Shown one piece after another: positions 29,395 through 39,317 of a stretch of DNA of 43,425 nt. Positions within the stretch are counted from its first letter, which is position 1. Every line of letters begins with the position of its first letter. The position numbers and the translations under genes were made by a program. Source of the stretch: a virus. The notes under the pieces are model-generated. The model ran no database searches and was not told the origin of the DNA. It saw nothing but the letters and a program-made list of their open reading frames with translations. The stretch is from positions 1 through 43,425 of IMG/VR virus record IMGVR_UViG_3300043436_001565; one strand, given 5' to 3'.

Positions 29395-29664
29395 TTAGCT
29401 CTTTGGCGTGTCGGATTCCTTAGGCTTGGCTGAGCCATCTGCGATCTTGCCAAAGCTCTTGTTGATCTCAGCTGGATCTAGCTTGCCGTCTGCCAAGTAA
29501 GAGCGAGATAGCTCCTGAGCAACATCCAAAAGACCAGCAAAGGCAGCCATAGCGATAGCGTCAGTGACCTCTAGGCCAATAACTGCTCCACCAACAAAGA
29601 CTCCTGTAACCTTCAGGATGATTACGGCTATAGTTCTTCTAGCGATGTCTAACCAAATTCCCAT
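29395..29664 (-). CDS. Putative holin
   Basis: In this 89-aa protein residues 8-30 and 32-52 are hydrophobic (I-A-V-I-I-L-K-V-T-G-V-F-V-G-G, then A-I-A-M-A-A-F-A-G-L-L). A soluble, lysine-rich tail with D-G-K-L-D-P-A-E-I-N follows. The place directly after the endolysin gene and the size fit a holin that permits endolysin release. I choose the ATG two bases after the endolysin stop; a TTG 21 bases upstream is possible. Evidence is position and topology only. Confidence 0.6.
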   Translation of the reverse strand: MGIWLDIARRTIAVIILKVTGVFVGGAVIGLEVTDAIAMAAFAGLLDVAQELSRSYLADGKLDPAEINKSFGKIADGSAKPKESDTPKS

Positions 29665-29666
29665 AA

Positions 29667-30335
29667 TTAACCAATCACTCTCCAAGTGTTTTTGCCAACG
29701 ATGCCATCTGCGGTGAGACCCTTAGATGACTGAAAAGCTACAACAGCGGCTCGGGTTCTAGGACCAAATGCGCCATCAGCTGTGATGCCTAGCTTGCCCT
29801 GCAGGTACTTTACGTCCTCGCCAGTTGAGCCTTGTCTGATTACAGCGCGATCTACTGCTGGGCCTGGTCTAGTTGAGGCTGCTGGGGCTGCTGGGGCAGC
29901 AGGTGCCGCGGGGGCAGCAGGTGCTCCACCAATGAATGCTTCGTAATCAATGTTGCCAGCGCCAGAAGCGTGAGTGCCGCCCATGCGGAAGGACAAGTGA
30001 AGGTGCGGGCCATAGCCGTTCTCCTTGCCAAGACCTGAAGCGCCAGACAGACCTAATACTTGGCCCTGCTTTACAGCATCTCCAGCCTTGACGTCTACGC
30101 GGGATAGGTGAAGGTAGTCTGCCTTGTGTCCAGATGGAAAGTCAAGCAGCACCATGCGACCGCCAGCACCAGTAATGGTGTTTACGATTCTTGCTACAGT
30201 ACCGTCAGCCAAAGCCTTTACGGGAACGCCAACAGCGGTCATGTAGTCAACGCCAGGGTTTACTGACTTACGTGCAATATGCTTCTCAAAGGTATCTGAG
30301 ATTTTGGCCTCTACTGGCCTGATCCATGTGGACAT
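29667..30335 (-). CDS. Endolysin: M23 peptidase with peptidoglycan-binding domain
   Basis: In this 222-aa protein the peptidase domain (1-135) has N26-P-G-V-D30, Y-L-H76-L-S and H111-L-H113. The first zinc ligand, usually histidine in H-x-G-x-D, is asparagine here. A proline/alanine linker (about 137-155) leads to a peptidoglycan-binding type 1 domain (about 163-222), with G-S-T-G-E-D-V-K-Y-L-Q and D-G-I-V-G-K-N-T-W. It would cut peptide bonds in the host wall. I recall N-P-G-x-D in other actinophage lysins, so the asparagine may be a subfamily trait and not a loss. Confidence 0.85.
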   Translation of the reverse strand: MSTWIRPVEAKISDTFEKHIARKSVNPGVDYMTAVGVPVKALADGTVARIVNTITGAGGRMVLLDFPSGHKADYLHLSRVDVKAGDAVKQGQVLGLSGASGLGKENGYGPHLHLSFRMGGTHASGAGNIDYEAFIGGAPAAPAAPAAPAAPAASTRPGPAVDRAVIRQGSTGEDVKYLQGKLGITADGAFGPRTRAAVVAFQSSKGLTADGIVGKNTWRVIG

Positions 30336-30343
30336 TGGGACTC

Positions 30344-31363
30344 CTAGTTAGTATTTCTCCAAGTTGATCCGTCCCAAACTCTTATTGTACCAGTAACAAA
30401 GGCACTTCCGTTCCAAACATTGGCTAAGCCTGAAACAAAGGCTGATCCATTCCAGACCCTAGCAGCGCTAATCGCTGTGATCGTGAGGGTGCCAGTGTCG
30501 GTAGATCCAGTTACGTTGGTAGCTCTGATTACAAAAGTGAAAGTTCCAGGTGTAGTGGGAGTACCAGTAATTGCACCAGTTGACGTGTTTAGGCTTAGCC
30601 CGTTAGGCAAAGCACCTGAAAACACTGAGTAGCTAGCAGCCTCGCTGGCTGTAACGCCATCTGAATAAGCAATGCCTACCCTAGCTGAGCTGTTTACAGA
30701 TCCGTCTGAGAATACGGGCAGAGCAGGTCTAACGTTAATTGACAGCGCCGTGTCTACGCTACCCTCAAAGGATCCATTAGCCCTGATTGTAAAGCTACGG
30801 GATTCAACAGTTGTCGGAGTTCCAGTTATAGCACCAGTTGATGTATTTAGATTAAGCCCAGCAGGCAACTGACCACTTACGATGCTATAGCTAGATGTAG
30901 CGTTAGCGCTTACTCCATCTGAGTAAGCTGTACCCCTGGTTGCTGTTCCGTTTACGGATGAGTCGATCCAGCTCGGCGATCTGTTGTAGTCGGTAAGGGT
31001 GGCTGTGCCACCACCGCTAGTAGTAGTCCATGAAGTCCCAGAGATACCACCGTCAGCCGAGATAGCTACGCTTCTGGATCCGTCGGTGTTGTGCGTAATA
31101 GTACGTGAAGCGCTACCAATCTGAGTGACCACGCCAGCTCCACCAGTAACAATGGTGCGCTGACCGCTAATTGCATACCGTACGCCGTCGATGGTGATTC
31201 CACCATTAAAGGTTCCAAAGGTGTTTTGAGTTCCAGTGGTGTAAGCGTTAAAAATGACAGTAACTGTTGATTCGTTTGCGCCTGGGTTATCTGAGGTAGA
31301 CCAGGAGAGGCTAGGTACTACAAAGGCTGAATTGTCTGTTAAAGAAAATGAACCTGAAGGCAT
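30344..31363 (-). CDS. Ig-like repeat tail/adhesin protein
   Basis: In this 339-aa protein residues 1-135 are a beta-rich domain (S-G-S-F-S-L-T-D-N-S). Two putative Ig-fold (He_PIG) repeats follow, with L-P-A/N-G-L-x-L-N-T-S-T-G-A-I-T-G-T-P. The C-terminus carries three short repeats V-W-N/D-G-S-A/T-F/W. Such proteins decorate phage tails and capsids and bind sugars. Its start has a GGGGCGG site and it follows the 102-aa fibre-like gene. The role in host attachment is inferred. Confidence 0.7.
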   Translation of the reverse strand: MPSGSFSLTDNSAFVVPSLSWSTSDNPGANESTVTVIFNAYTTGTQNTFGTFNGGITIDGVRYAISGQRTIVTGGAGVVTQIGSASRTITHNTDGSRSVAISADGGISGTSWTTTSGGGTATLTDYNRSPSWIDSSVNGTATRGTAYSDGVSANATSSYSIVSGQLPAGLNLNTSTGAITGTPTTVESRSFTIRANGSFEGSVDTALSINVRPALPVFSDGSVNSSARVGIAYSDGVTASEAASYSVFSGALPNGLSLNTSTGAITGTPTTPGTFTFVIRATNVTGSTDTGTLTITAISAARVWNGSAFVSGLANVWNGSAFVTGTIRVWDGSTWRNTN

Positions 31364-31373
31364 TTACCGCCCC

Positions 31374-31682
31374 TTAGTAAGAGATCCAGACATCGCCTAC
31401 GCCAAATCCGCCTGCAGGCGCTGTTGGTGTGGTTGTCTGTACAATGATCCGCTTACCACCAATAAAGGTAGTAGATGCAGTAGGGGCAAACTTAGCGGTA
31501 GTAACACTGCCATCTGGGATCGGCAAGTATGGCAGGGTGGCCCAAGCAGTAGTGCCGTCACCTGCCTTCATTAGACGGGTGTTGGTTTCAAAGCCGATCT
31601 CGCCAGCAGCCAGGACAGGATTAACACTAGTCCAGTTAGCAGAAGTGTCCCTGCGAAGTTGGATCTGGTTTACTCTAGGCAT
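31374..31682 (-). CDS. Short fibre-like protein with tropism-determinant-type N-terminus
   Basis: This 102-aa protein begins I-Q-L-R-R-D-T-S-A-N-W, A-A-G-E-I-G-F-E-T, like the N-terminal domain of the Mtd family and many tail fibres. The end, P-A-G-G-F-G-V-G-D-V-W-I-S-Y, matches the end of the 685-aa collagen-like protein ([13 protein letters not shown]). It is thus a minimal version of that protein without the collagen body. An AGGAG site precedes it. Probable fibre base or adaptor. Confidence 0.65.
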   Translation of the reverse strand: MPRVNQIQLRRDTSANWTSVNPVLAAGEIGFETNTRLMKAGDGTTAWATLPYLPIPDGSVTTAKFAPTASTTFIGGKRIIVQTTTPTAPAGGFGVGDVWISY

Positions 31683-31716
31683 TGAATGCTCCTGTTAGTT
31701 ACGGGGACTTAGGCTT

Positions 31717-31722
31717 ATTATA
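31717..31722 (-). promoter_or_regulatory. Candidate -10 box upstream of the short fibre gene
   Basis: A perfect TATAAT on the minus strand lies in the 51-bp gap before the 102-aa gene. The -35 is weak. It would drive the short fibre, Ig-like and lysis genes. Confidence 0.45.
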
Positions 31723-31733
31723 GCGTATCTAGC

Positions 31734-31952
31734 TTAGTTATCTAGCTCAAAGACTTCTTCGTTAGCTTCAAACTTAAACTTTCCTGATTGATACATGTAT
31801 TCTTGGACTCTACCCCAAAAAATCTGAGCCTCTTCCTGCCTAGATTTTTCAATCATAAAAGCATTAAATGCTTCTTGGCTTACTTCTGATGCACCTTGAC
31901 AGGTGGCACATTCTGTGTTGTCTGGTCCTGCGCATGCTGGGCATATTTTCAT
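31734..31952 (-). CDS. Small zinc-binding protein
   Basis: This 72-aa protein has C-P-A-C-A-G and C-A-T-C-Q-G near the N-terminus, giving a four-cysteine (DnaJ-like C-x2-C-x-G) ribbon. A charged helical rest follows. It sits between two tail-protein genes, an odd place for such a protein, and may be a chaperone for the repeat-rich fibres. That idea is speculative. Confidence 0.6.
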   Translation of the reverse strand: MKICPACAGPDNTECATCQGASEVSQEAFNAFMIEKSRQEEAQIFWGRVQEYMYQSGKFKFEANEEVFELDN

Positions 31953-31962
31953 TTTATTTTTC

Positions 31963-34353
31963 CTATTCTGCTATTTCTCCGCCAATACGGGCAAACCTAA
32001 TTCGGTTTAATTGACTGAATGTTGTAAAAGTTCCACCAAGAACTATTTTGCCATCTGATTGGATTGCTATTGCGTTAACGTTGCTATTAAAAGCAGTTCC
32101 TGTATTAGTGGTAAATGCTGTGTCTCTAGTTCCATTTGCGTTAAGCCTTACAATACGTTTTACCGTTACACCATTAAATGTTGTAAAAAATCCACCAAGA
32201 ACTATTTTGCCATCTGATTGGATTGCAATTGCGCTAACGTTGTTATCTGCACCAGTTCCTGTATTAGTTGTAAATGCAGTATCTCTAGTTCCATCTGCGT
32301 TAAGCCTTACAATGCGGTTTACGGTTACACTGTTAAATGTTGCAAAAGTTCCAACAACAACTATTTTGCCATCTGATTGGATTGCTATTGCGTTAACGTT
32401 GCTATTAAAAGCAGTTCCTGTATTAGTGGTAAATGCTGTGTCTCTTGTTCCATCTGCGTTAAGCCTTACAATGCGGTTTACGGTTACACTGTTAAATGTT
32501 GCAAAAGTTCCAACAACAACTATTTTGCCATCTGATTGGATTGCTATTGCGTTAACGGTGGTATTAAAAGCAGTTCCTGTATTAGTTGTAAATGCTGTGT
32601 CTCTAGTTCCATCTGCGTTAAGCCTTACAATACGGTTTACCGTTACACCATTAAATGTTGTAACGTTTCCACCAAGAATAATCTTTCCATCTGATTGGAT
32701 TGCAATTGCGAGAACGGTGTCATTTGCACCAGTTCCTGTATTATTTGTAAATGCTGTGTCTCTAGTTCCATCTGCGTTAAGCCTTACAATACGGTTTACC
32801 GTTACACCATTAAATGTTGCAAAACCTCCACCAAGCAGTATTTTGCCATCTGATTGGATTGCTATTGCGCTAACGTTGCTATCTGCACCAGTTCCTGTAT
32901 TAGTTGTAAATGCTGTGTCTCTAGTTCCATCTGCGTTAAGCCTTACAATACGGTTTACCGTTACACCATTAAATGTTGTAAAAAATCCACCAACAACTAT
33001 TTTGCCATCTGATTGGATTGCAATTGCGTTAACCTCACCACCTGCACCAGCAGTGGGTTCCAATAAACCATCTGAGTTAAGCCTTACAATGCGGTTTACG
33101 AATACACTGTTAAATGTTATAAAAGATCCACCAACAACTATTTTGCCATCTGATTGGACTGCTATTGCGAGAACGGTACCACTTGCACCAGTTCCTGTAT
33201 TAGTGGTAAATGCTGTGTCTCTAGTTCCACTTGCGTTAAGCCTTACAATACGGTTTACCGTTACACCATTAAATGTTGCAAAACCTCCACCAAGCAGTAT
33301 TTTGCCATCTGATTGGATTGCTATTGCGCTAACGTTGTTATCTGCACCAGTTCCTGTATTAGTTGTAAATGCAGTATCTCTAGTTCCATCTGCGTTAAGC
33401 CTTACAATGCGGTTTACGGTTACACCATTAAATGCTCCAAAAAGTCCACCAAGAACTATTTTGCCATCTGATTGGATTGCAATTGCGTTAACGTTGCTAT
33501 CTGCACCAGTTCCTGTATTAGTTGTAAATGCAGTGTCTCTTGTTCCATCTGCGTTAAGCCTTACAATACGGTTTACCGTTACACCATTAAATGTTGTAAA
33601 TTGCCCACCAAGAACTATTTTGCCATCTGATTGGACTGCTATTGCGAGAACGGTACCACTTGCACCAGTTCCTGTATTAGTGGTAAATGCTGTGTCTCTA
33701 GTTCCACTTGCGTTAAGCCTTACAATGCGGGTTGCGGTTACACTGTTAAATGTTGTAAAACCTCCACCAAGAACTATTTTGCCATCTGATTGGATTGCTA
33801 TTGCGTTAACGGTACTACCTGCACCAGTTCCTGTATTAGTGGTAAATGCAGTGTCTCTTGTTCCATCTGCGTTAAGCCTTACAATGCGGTTTACCGTTAC
33901 ACCATTAAATGTTGCAAATTGCCCACTAACAATTATTTTGCCATCTGATTGGATTGCAATTGCGTTAACGGTGGTATTAAAAGCAGTTCCTGTATTAGTT
34001 GTAAATGCTGTGTCTCTTGTTCCATCTGCGTTAAGCCTTACAATAGAGTTTACGGTTACACCATTAAATGTTGAAAAACCTCCACCAAGCAGTATTTTGC
34101 CATCTGATTGGATTGCTATTGCGGTAGCGTTGCCGTCAAATGCAGTTCCTGTATTGGTGGTAAAAGTTGGCTGAGGAGCAGTTTCTTCACCACCCAAAGG
34201 AACATCTAAAACCCCGCCTTGTAAAAACCAAGACTTCCAGTTTTCGTCTACTTTTGCCCAAGCAGATTTTGCAATCTTCCAGTTGCCGCCTATTTTAACG
34301 TAAGGCGCTGTTGAGTCACGCCAAGTTCCTGCAACCTTTACTTTTCCAGACAT
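31963..34353 (-). CDS. Delta-60 repeat protein, probable double beta-propeller adhesin
   Basis: In this 796-aa protein, after an N-terminal 70-residue domain with W-rich short repeats, 14 repeats of about 53 residues follow. Each has A-I-A-I-Q-S-D-G-K-I, then F-N-G-V-T-V-N-R-I-V-R-L-N-A-D-G-T-R-D. These match the delta-60 repeat, thought to form beta-propellers. Repeat 7 is joined to repeat 8 by a shortened, divergent link, so there may be two seven-bladed propellers. I use the ATG at 34353, one base after the collagen-like gene's stop; a GTG 39 bases upstream is possible. Likely a tail or host-binding protein. Confidence 0.75.
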   Translation of the reverse strand: MSGKVKVAGTWRDSTAPYVKIGGNWKIAKSAWAKVDENWKSWFLQGGVLDVPLGGEETAPQPTFTTNTGTAFDGNATAIAIQSDGKILLGGGFSTFNGVTVNSIVRLNADGTRDTAFTTNTGTAFNTTVNAIAIQSDGKIIVSGQFATFNGVTVNRIVRLNADGTRDTAFTTNTGTGAGSTVNAIAIQSDGKIVLGGGFTTFNSVTATRIVRLNASGTRDTAFTTNTGTGASGTVLAIAVQSDGKIVLGGQFTTFNGVTVNRIVRLNADGTRDTAFTTNTGTGADSNVNAIAIQSDGKIVLGGLFGAFNGVTVNRIVRLNADGTRDTAFTTNTGTGADNNVSAIAIQSDGKILLGGGFATFNGVTVNRIVRLNASGTRDTAFTTNTGTGASGTVLAIAVQSDGKIVVGGSFITFNSVFVNRIVRLNSDGLLEPTAGAGGEVNAIAIQSDGKIVVGGFFTTFNGVTVNRIVRLNADGTRDTAFTTNTGTGADSNVSAIAIQSDGKILLGGGFATFNGVTVNRIVRLNADGTRDTAFTNNTGTGANDTVLAIAIQSDGKIILGGNVTTFNGVTVNRIVRLNADGTRDTAFTTNTGTAFNTTVNAIAIQSDGKIVVVGTFATFNSVTVNRIVRLNADGTRDTAFTTNTGTAFNSNVNAIAIQSDGKIVVVGTFATFNSVTVNRIVRLNADGTRDTAFTTNTGTGADNNVSAIAIQSDGKIVLGGFFTTFNGVTVKRIVRLNANGTRDTAFTTNTGTAFNSNVNAIAIQSDGKIVLGGTFTTFSQLNRIRFARIGGEIAE
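31990..34165 (-). repeat. Tandem 159-bp coding repeats (14 copies)
   Basis: The gene's 14 units of about 159 bp are highly alike at the DNA level. The copies around 32330 and 32490, for example, share long identical runs. The unit length is a multiple of three, so open frames appear on both strands. The similarity points to unequal crossing-over or gene conversion. Confidence 0.8.
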
Positions 34354-34354
34354 T

Positions 34355-36411
<2,057 letters not shown>

Positions 36412-36412
<1 letters not shown>

Positions 36413-36678
36413 TAGACTCCTCCACCATCCCAAGCTGGGATAGGTGTATAAATTGTACTAGGAATACCACCGTCGATATTCCAGCCTACACCTTCAATAT
36501 CTTCAAACTTTATTCTCTTAGATGTCTTGCCGTCGTGAATGTGATCACCAGGGCTAGCCTGCCCACCAAGTGGACCTAGTGTATGATGGTAAGCAAGCGG
36601 GTTTTCGTCCACGTCGGAGTTGACGTGAAAATCTTTTACCTGTTGGTATGTTGATTGGTCATTGCCGAAAAAGCCCAT
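36412..36678 (-). CDS. Small tail-associated protein (H-H-T-L-G, G-D-H-x-H-D-G)
   Basis: This 88-aa protein contains H-H-T-L-G then [12 protein letters not shown]. That pattern is frequent in fibre or minor tail proteins of actinobacterial phages and may bind metal. It is the first gene of the leftward fibre/lysis block and is coupled to the collagen-like gene by TAATG. No ribosome site precedes its ATG; a TATTCT box seven bases upstream suggests a leaderless message. Confidence 0.65.
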
Positions 36679-36712
36679 GCATAATAGAATACCAGACTAG
36701 GAGACACGAGAC
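36679..36712. promoter_or_regulatory. 34-bp divergent promoter region
   Basis: CATAAT (plus 36680-36685) is a good -10 box for the rightward gene at 36713. On the minus strand TATTCT with an upstream TGG (36686-36691) would start transcription about at the leftward ATG (36678). The two would be back-to-back, but -35 boxes are weak on both sides. Confidence 0.4.
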
Positions 36713-37144
36713 GTGAGTAAATCAAAGAGTATTGGCACGCGTGCCGAGACCGCTGTAAGAAATTATCTACTGTCTGTCGGGTATAACCCATTAGAGGCAC
36801 ACCGTAACGTTTTGAAGGGTAAAGACGATGAGGGAGATGTTTGGCTACGCGAAGCAAGCGGCCTCATTGTATTCGAGGTCAAAGGCGGGAAATCTGCCAA
36901 AGACGCCTCATTCCAGCAAGTTGCCAAGTGGTACGAAGAAGCCGAAAAAGAATGCAAGAATGCAGACGGGCGTTTTGGTTTCCTTGTCACTCAGCGTGCT
37001 GGGGTTGGTTATCCCCGTGCTGGTGAGTGGTGGGCTTACGCAACTTTGGGAGATCTTATCTATCTCCGCACTAACCTTGACCGCACTGACAAAACTCTGG
37101 TCAGAATAACACTAGCTGAGCTAGTAAAATTGATACATGGCTAA
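36713..37144 (+). CDS. PD-(D/E)XK nuclease, resolvase-like
   Basis: In this 143-aa protein G-T-R-A-E12-T-A-V, then G-D42-V-W, and E55-V-K57-G-G give the E...D...E-x-K metal-binding set of Holliday-junction resolvase-like and restriction-type nucleases. A GTG start has AGGAG nine bases upstream. It overlaps the large terminase start by eight bases, a place where phages often keep a nuclease that clears branched DNA before packaging. Its role is inferred from that. Confidence 0.75.
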   Translation: MSKSKSIGTRAETAVRNYLLSVGYNPLEAHRNVLKGKDDEGDVWLREASGLIVFEVKGGKSAKDASFQQVAKWYEEAEKECKNADGRFGFLVTQRAGVGYPRAGEWWAYATLGDLIYLRTNLDRTDKTLVRITLAELVKLIHG

Positions 37145-38672
37145 AGAAAGCTACGATCTTTCATCCGTCCTACTCCAGCTTGGTGAGGGGCTAACTGAAG
37201 CTACACGGCAGCCAAACCTGTATGACTACATCCCCAGCGAGAAGCAGCAGCTGTTCCATGAGCACAAAATGCGGGACAGGCTCTACATTGGTGGTAACAG
37301 ATCAGGTAAATCGCTAGGTTCAACCATTGAAGCTATCTGGTGGCTAACCCACTCTCACCCATACCGCGAGATACCAGACGAGCCAATTCGCGGGCGTGTC
37401 GTCGCCGTTGACTTCTTGAACGGTGTGGACAAGATCATCCTGCCGCTTTACAAGCAGTGGCTACCTAAATCCTTCTTGATAAACGGATCATGGGAGCAGA
37501 GCTACTCTAGGGAGCGCCACGTGCTTACCCTAAATAATGGCTCATTTGTTGAGTTCATGTCCCAGGATCAGGATCTAGATAAGTTTGCTGGATCGTCCAG
37601 GCACTTTGTCCACTTTGACGAAGAGTGCCCACAGACTGTATTTCGGGAGTGTCTAGCCCGTCTAGTGGACACTGATGGTGTTTGGTGGATGTCTCAGACC
37701 CCAGTGCAGGGTATGGAGTGGATCTTTGACGAAATCTACATGCCAGCCAAAGAAGGCAAAAAAGACATCGGTATCGTAGAGGCCCAGATCCACGACAACC
37801 CATCGCTATCCCGTGAAGCCATTGCCCGCTTTTTGGACATGCTGCCTGAAGAAGAGCGCGAAGTTAGATCCAAAGGTCAGTATGTTCACCTTGGCGGTGC
37901 GGTATTCCCAGACTTTATGCCTGATACGCACTGCATCCCGCGTGGCGAATTCAGACCTAAAGCCCATGACCGCATCATTCGCACGATGGACTCAGGCTAC
38001 ACTAACCCAACAGTCTGGCTCTGGATAGCCGTGTCGGAAGATGGCACTATGACCGTATTTCGCGAGCATTATCAGGCTAAGCTGACAGTGGCAGAACATG
38101 CTGCAATAGTCAATAAAATGACACGAGAGATAGAGAATGAATATGGCTGTGAAGTATGGCTTACAACGGGTGATCCAGCTATTAAGCAAACTAAAGAGCA
38201 CACGGGAACTTCGATTCTCCAGGAGTATCAGAAGGCAGGCATCTACATCTCTGTGGATTCCATCCCTACCGATCGCCGTATTGGGCTCCAGAAGATCCAA
38301 CAGTATTTCAAGATTAATCCGAAGACTAAGAAACCGTTTCTTATGATCACGGATGAATGTCCACGGCTGATAGCTGAGCTACCTAAGCTCAAATGGAAGA
38401 AGTGGGCTAGCCCGAAAATGGCTGAGCAACACAATAAGCAAGAAGACATCAGAGATGTGAACAATCACTGCTATGATGCTCTTAAGTATGCAATGACGTT
38501 TATGGATGACCTAACGCCAGAGCAGCTAAATGGTAAGAAATCACATGGGACGTTTCACGCCACCTTCGGTGAGCGATTCAATCCTGTTACTCCATTGTCA
38601 GATATCGATGATTCTGATTCTTGGGGCGATGGTTGGAAGAGCGTTTCAGCGATCCAATCACTGGAAGGATAG
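37137..38672 (+). CDS. terL: Terminase large subunit
   Basis: In this 511-aa protein the ATPase shows Walker A G-G-N-R-S-G-K-S (52-59) and Walker B H-F-D161-E162-E163. The RNase H-like nuclease shows D285 in T-M-D-S-G-Y and D447 in C-Y-D-A-L-K-Y-A. It cuts and pumps phage DNA into the procapsid. The small-subunit candidate is remote (12839-13603). The gene order nuclease, terminase, portal, scaffold, capsid is usual for tailed phages. Confidence 0.92.
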   Translation: MAKESYDLSSVLLQLGEGLTEATRQPNLYDYIPSEKQQLFHEHKMRDRLYIGGNRSGKSLGSTIEAIWWLTHSHPYREIPDEPIRGRVVAVDFLNGVDKIILPLYKQWLPKSFLINGSWEQSYSRERHVLTLNNGSFVEFMSQDQDLDKFAGSSRHFVHFDEECPQTVFRECLARLVDTDGVWWMSQTPVQGMEWIFDEIYMPAKEGKKDIGIVEAQIHDNPSLSREAIARFLDMLPEEEREVRSKGQYVHLGGAVFPDFMPDTHCIPRGEFRPKAHDRIIRTMDSGYTNPTVWLWIAVSEDGTMTVFREHYQAKLTVAEHAAIVNKMTREIENEYGCEVWLTTGDPAIKQTKEHTGTSILQEYQKAGIYISVDSIPTDRRIGLQKIQQYFKINPKTKKPFLMITDECPRLIAELPKLKWKKWASPKMAEQHNKQEDIRDVNNHCYDALKYAMTFMDDLTPEQLNGKKSHGTFHATFGERFNPVTPLSDIDDSDSWGDGWKSVSAIQSLEG

Positions 38673-38674
38673 AG

Positions 38675-39148
38675 ATGGACAAGTTTACAGCTTCATTTCG
38701 TTTTTACGAGCAGGGTGCGCCGTACCCTGGAATGTGCCTAAAATGCAGCGCTGGCTCAAAGCTTTGGGATCTAGGTAGAAACATACCTGGAACCAACATG
38801 GGTGCCTATTACTGCGACGGATGCCTGCTAGAACTAGCTTTGTTCACTGGCATGACGACCAAGGCTCAATTCGAGAGCGAAGTCTCACGGATCAACAACG
38901 AGCTGGAGGAAGCAAAGAGCCAGCTAGAAGCAGCACCACAATTAATAAAGGAGTTAACCCACAATGTACAATCTCTACTTAGCAACTTTGTCCTTGACCT
39001 TGCTAGCAGCTCTAAGCCTAGTAAGCCTGTACAACCTGAAAGTGTTGAAGCCAACACTGGAAGCGTTGAAGGAAACGATGGCGAGCCAGGAGAGAGCGTC
39101 AAGGGATCAGCAAAGGTTACTAAGCCAAGCGCTAAATCTTCTAAGTAG
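38675..39148 (+). CDS. Zinc-finger coiled-coil protein, unknown
   Basis: In this 157-aa protein C-L-K-C and C-D-G-C form an N-terminal zinc ribbon (residues 24-55). A coiled coil (about 70-105, E-S-E-V-S-R-I-N-N-E-L-E-E-A) leads into a disordered serine/lysine/proline tail. The ATG at 38675 follows GGAAGG, two bases after the terminase stop. The tail region is overlapped in another frame by the gene at 38964. Possible assembly or packaging factor. Confidence 0.65.
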   Translation: MDKFTASFRFYEQGAPYPGMCLKCSAGSKLWDLGRNIPGTNMGAYYCDGCLLELALFTGMTTKAQFESEVSRINNELEEAKSQLEAAPQLIKELTHNVQSLLSNFVLDLASSSKPSKPVQPESVEANTGSVEGNDGEPGESVKGSAKVTKPSAKSSK

Positions 39149-39317
39149 CAAAGAGCCCATAGCTTACCAAATGTTACAGGCTGGAACGCCTGAACCTAAG
39201 CCTGCTGGGGTGTATAATGGACCTTACATTACTGGCGAAGAATACGAACTCATGCTACAAGAGCAGCGTCGTATGGATGAGCTGTGGAAAGACGTGGAAG
39301 TAGACTATGGCAATTGA
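38964..39317 (+). CDS. Nested membrane-anchored coiled-coil protein
   Basis: This 117-aa protein overlaps the previous gene by 185 bases in the +1 frame and the portal gene by 11 bases. Residues 3-24 form one strongly hydrophobic segment (L-Y-L-A-T-L-S-L-T-L-L-A-A-L). A helical, charged part (E-A-L-K-E-T-M-A-S-Q-E-R) follows. AAAGGAG lies ten bases upstream of the ATG. The layout resembles small lysis-accessory or signal-anchor proteins, but its place next to the portal argues for an assembly role. Unknown. Confidence 0.55.
   Translation: MYNLYLATLSLTLLAALSLVSLYNLKVLKPTLEALKETMASQERASRDQQRLLSQALNLLSSKEPIAYQMLQAGTPEPKPAGVYNGPYITGEEYELMLQEQRRMDELWKDVEVDYGN

Noticed and set aside
31990-34165. 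CRISPR-like regular repeats
   Set aside because: Repeats are translated, about 159 bp long, with no distinct spacers; they encode delta-60 units.
32048-34174. 708-aa open frame on the plus strand
   Set aside because: It is the mirror of the tandem repeats in the leftward delta-60 gene; a repeat unit divisible by three keeps one antisense frame open. No ribosome site or protein-like diversity.
36828-37109. Second plus-strand frame inside the PD-(D/E)XK nuclease gene
   Set aside because: The nuclease frame has the catalytic motifs; this one starts internally with no ribosome site.
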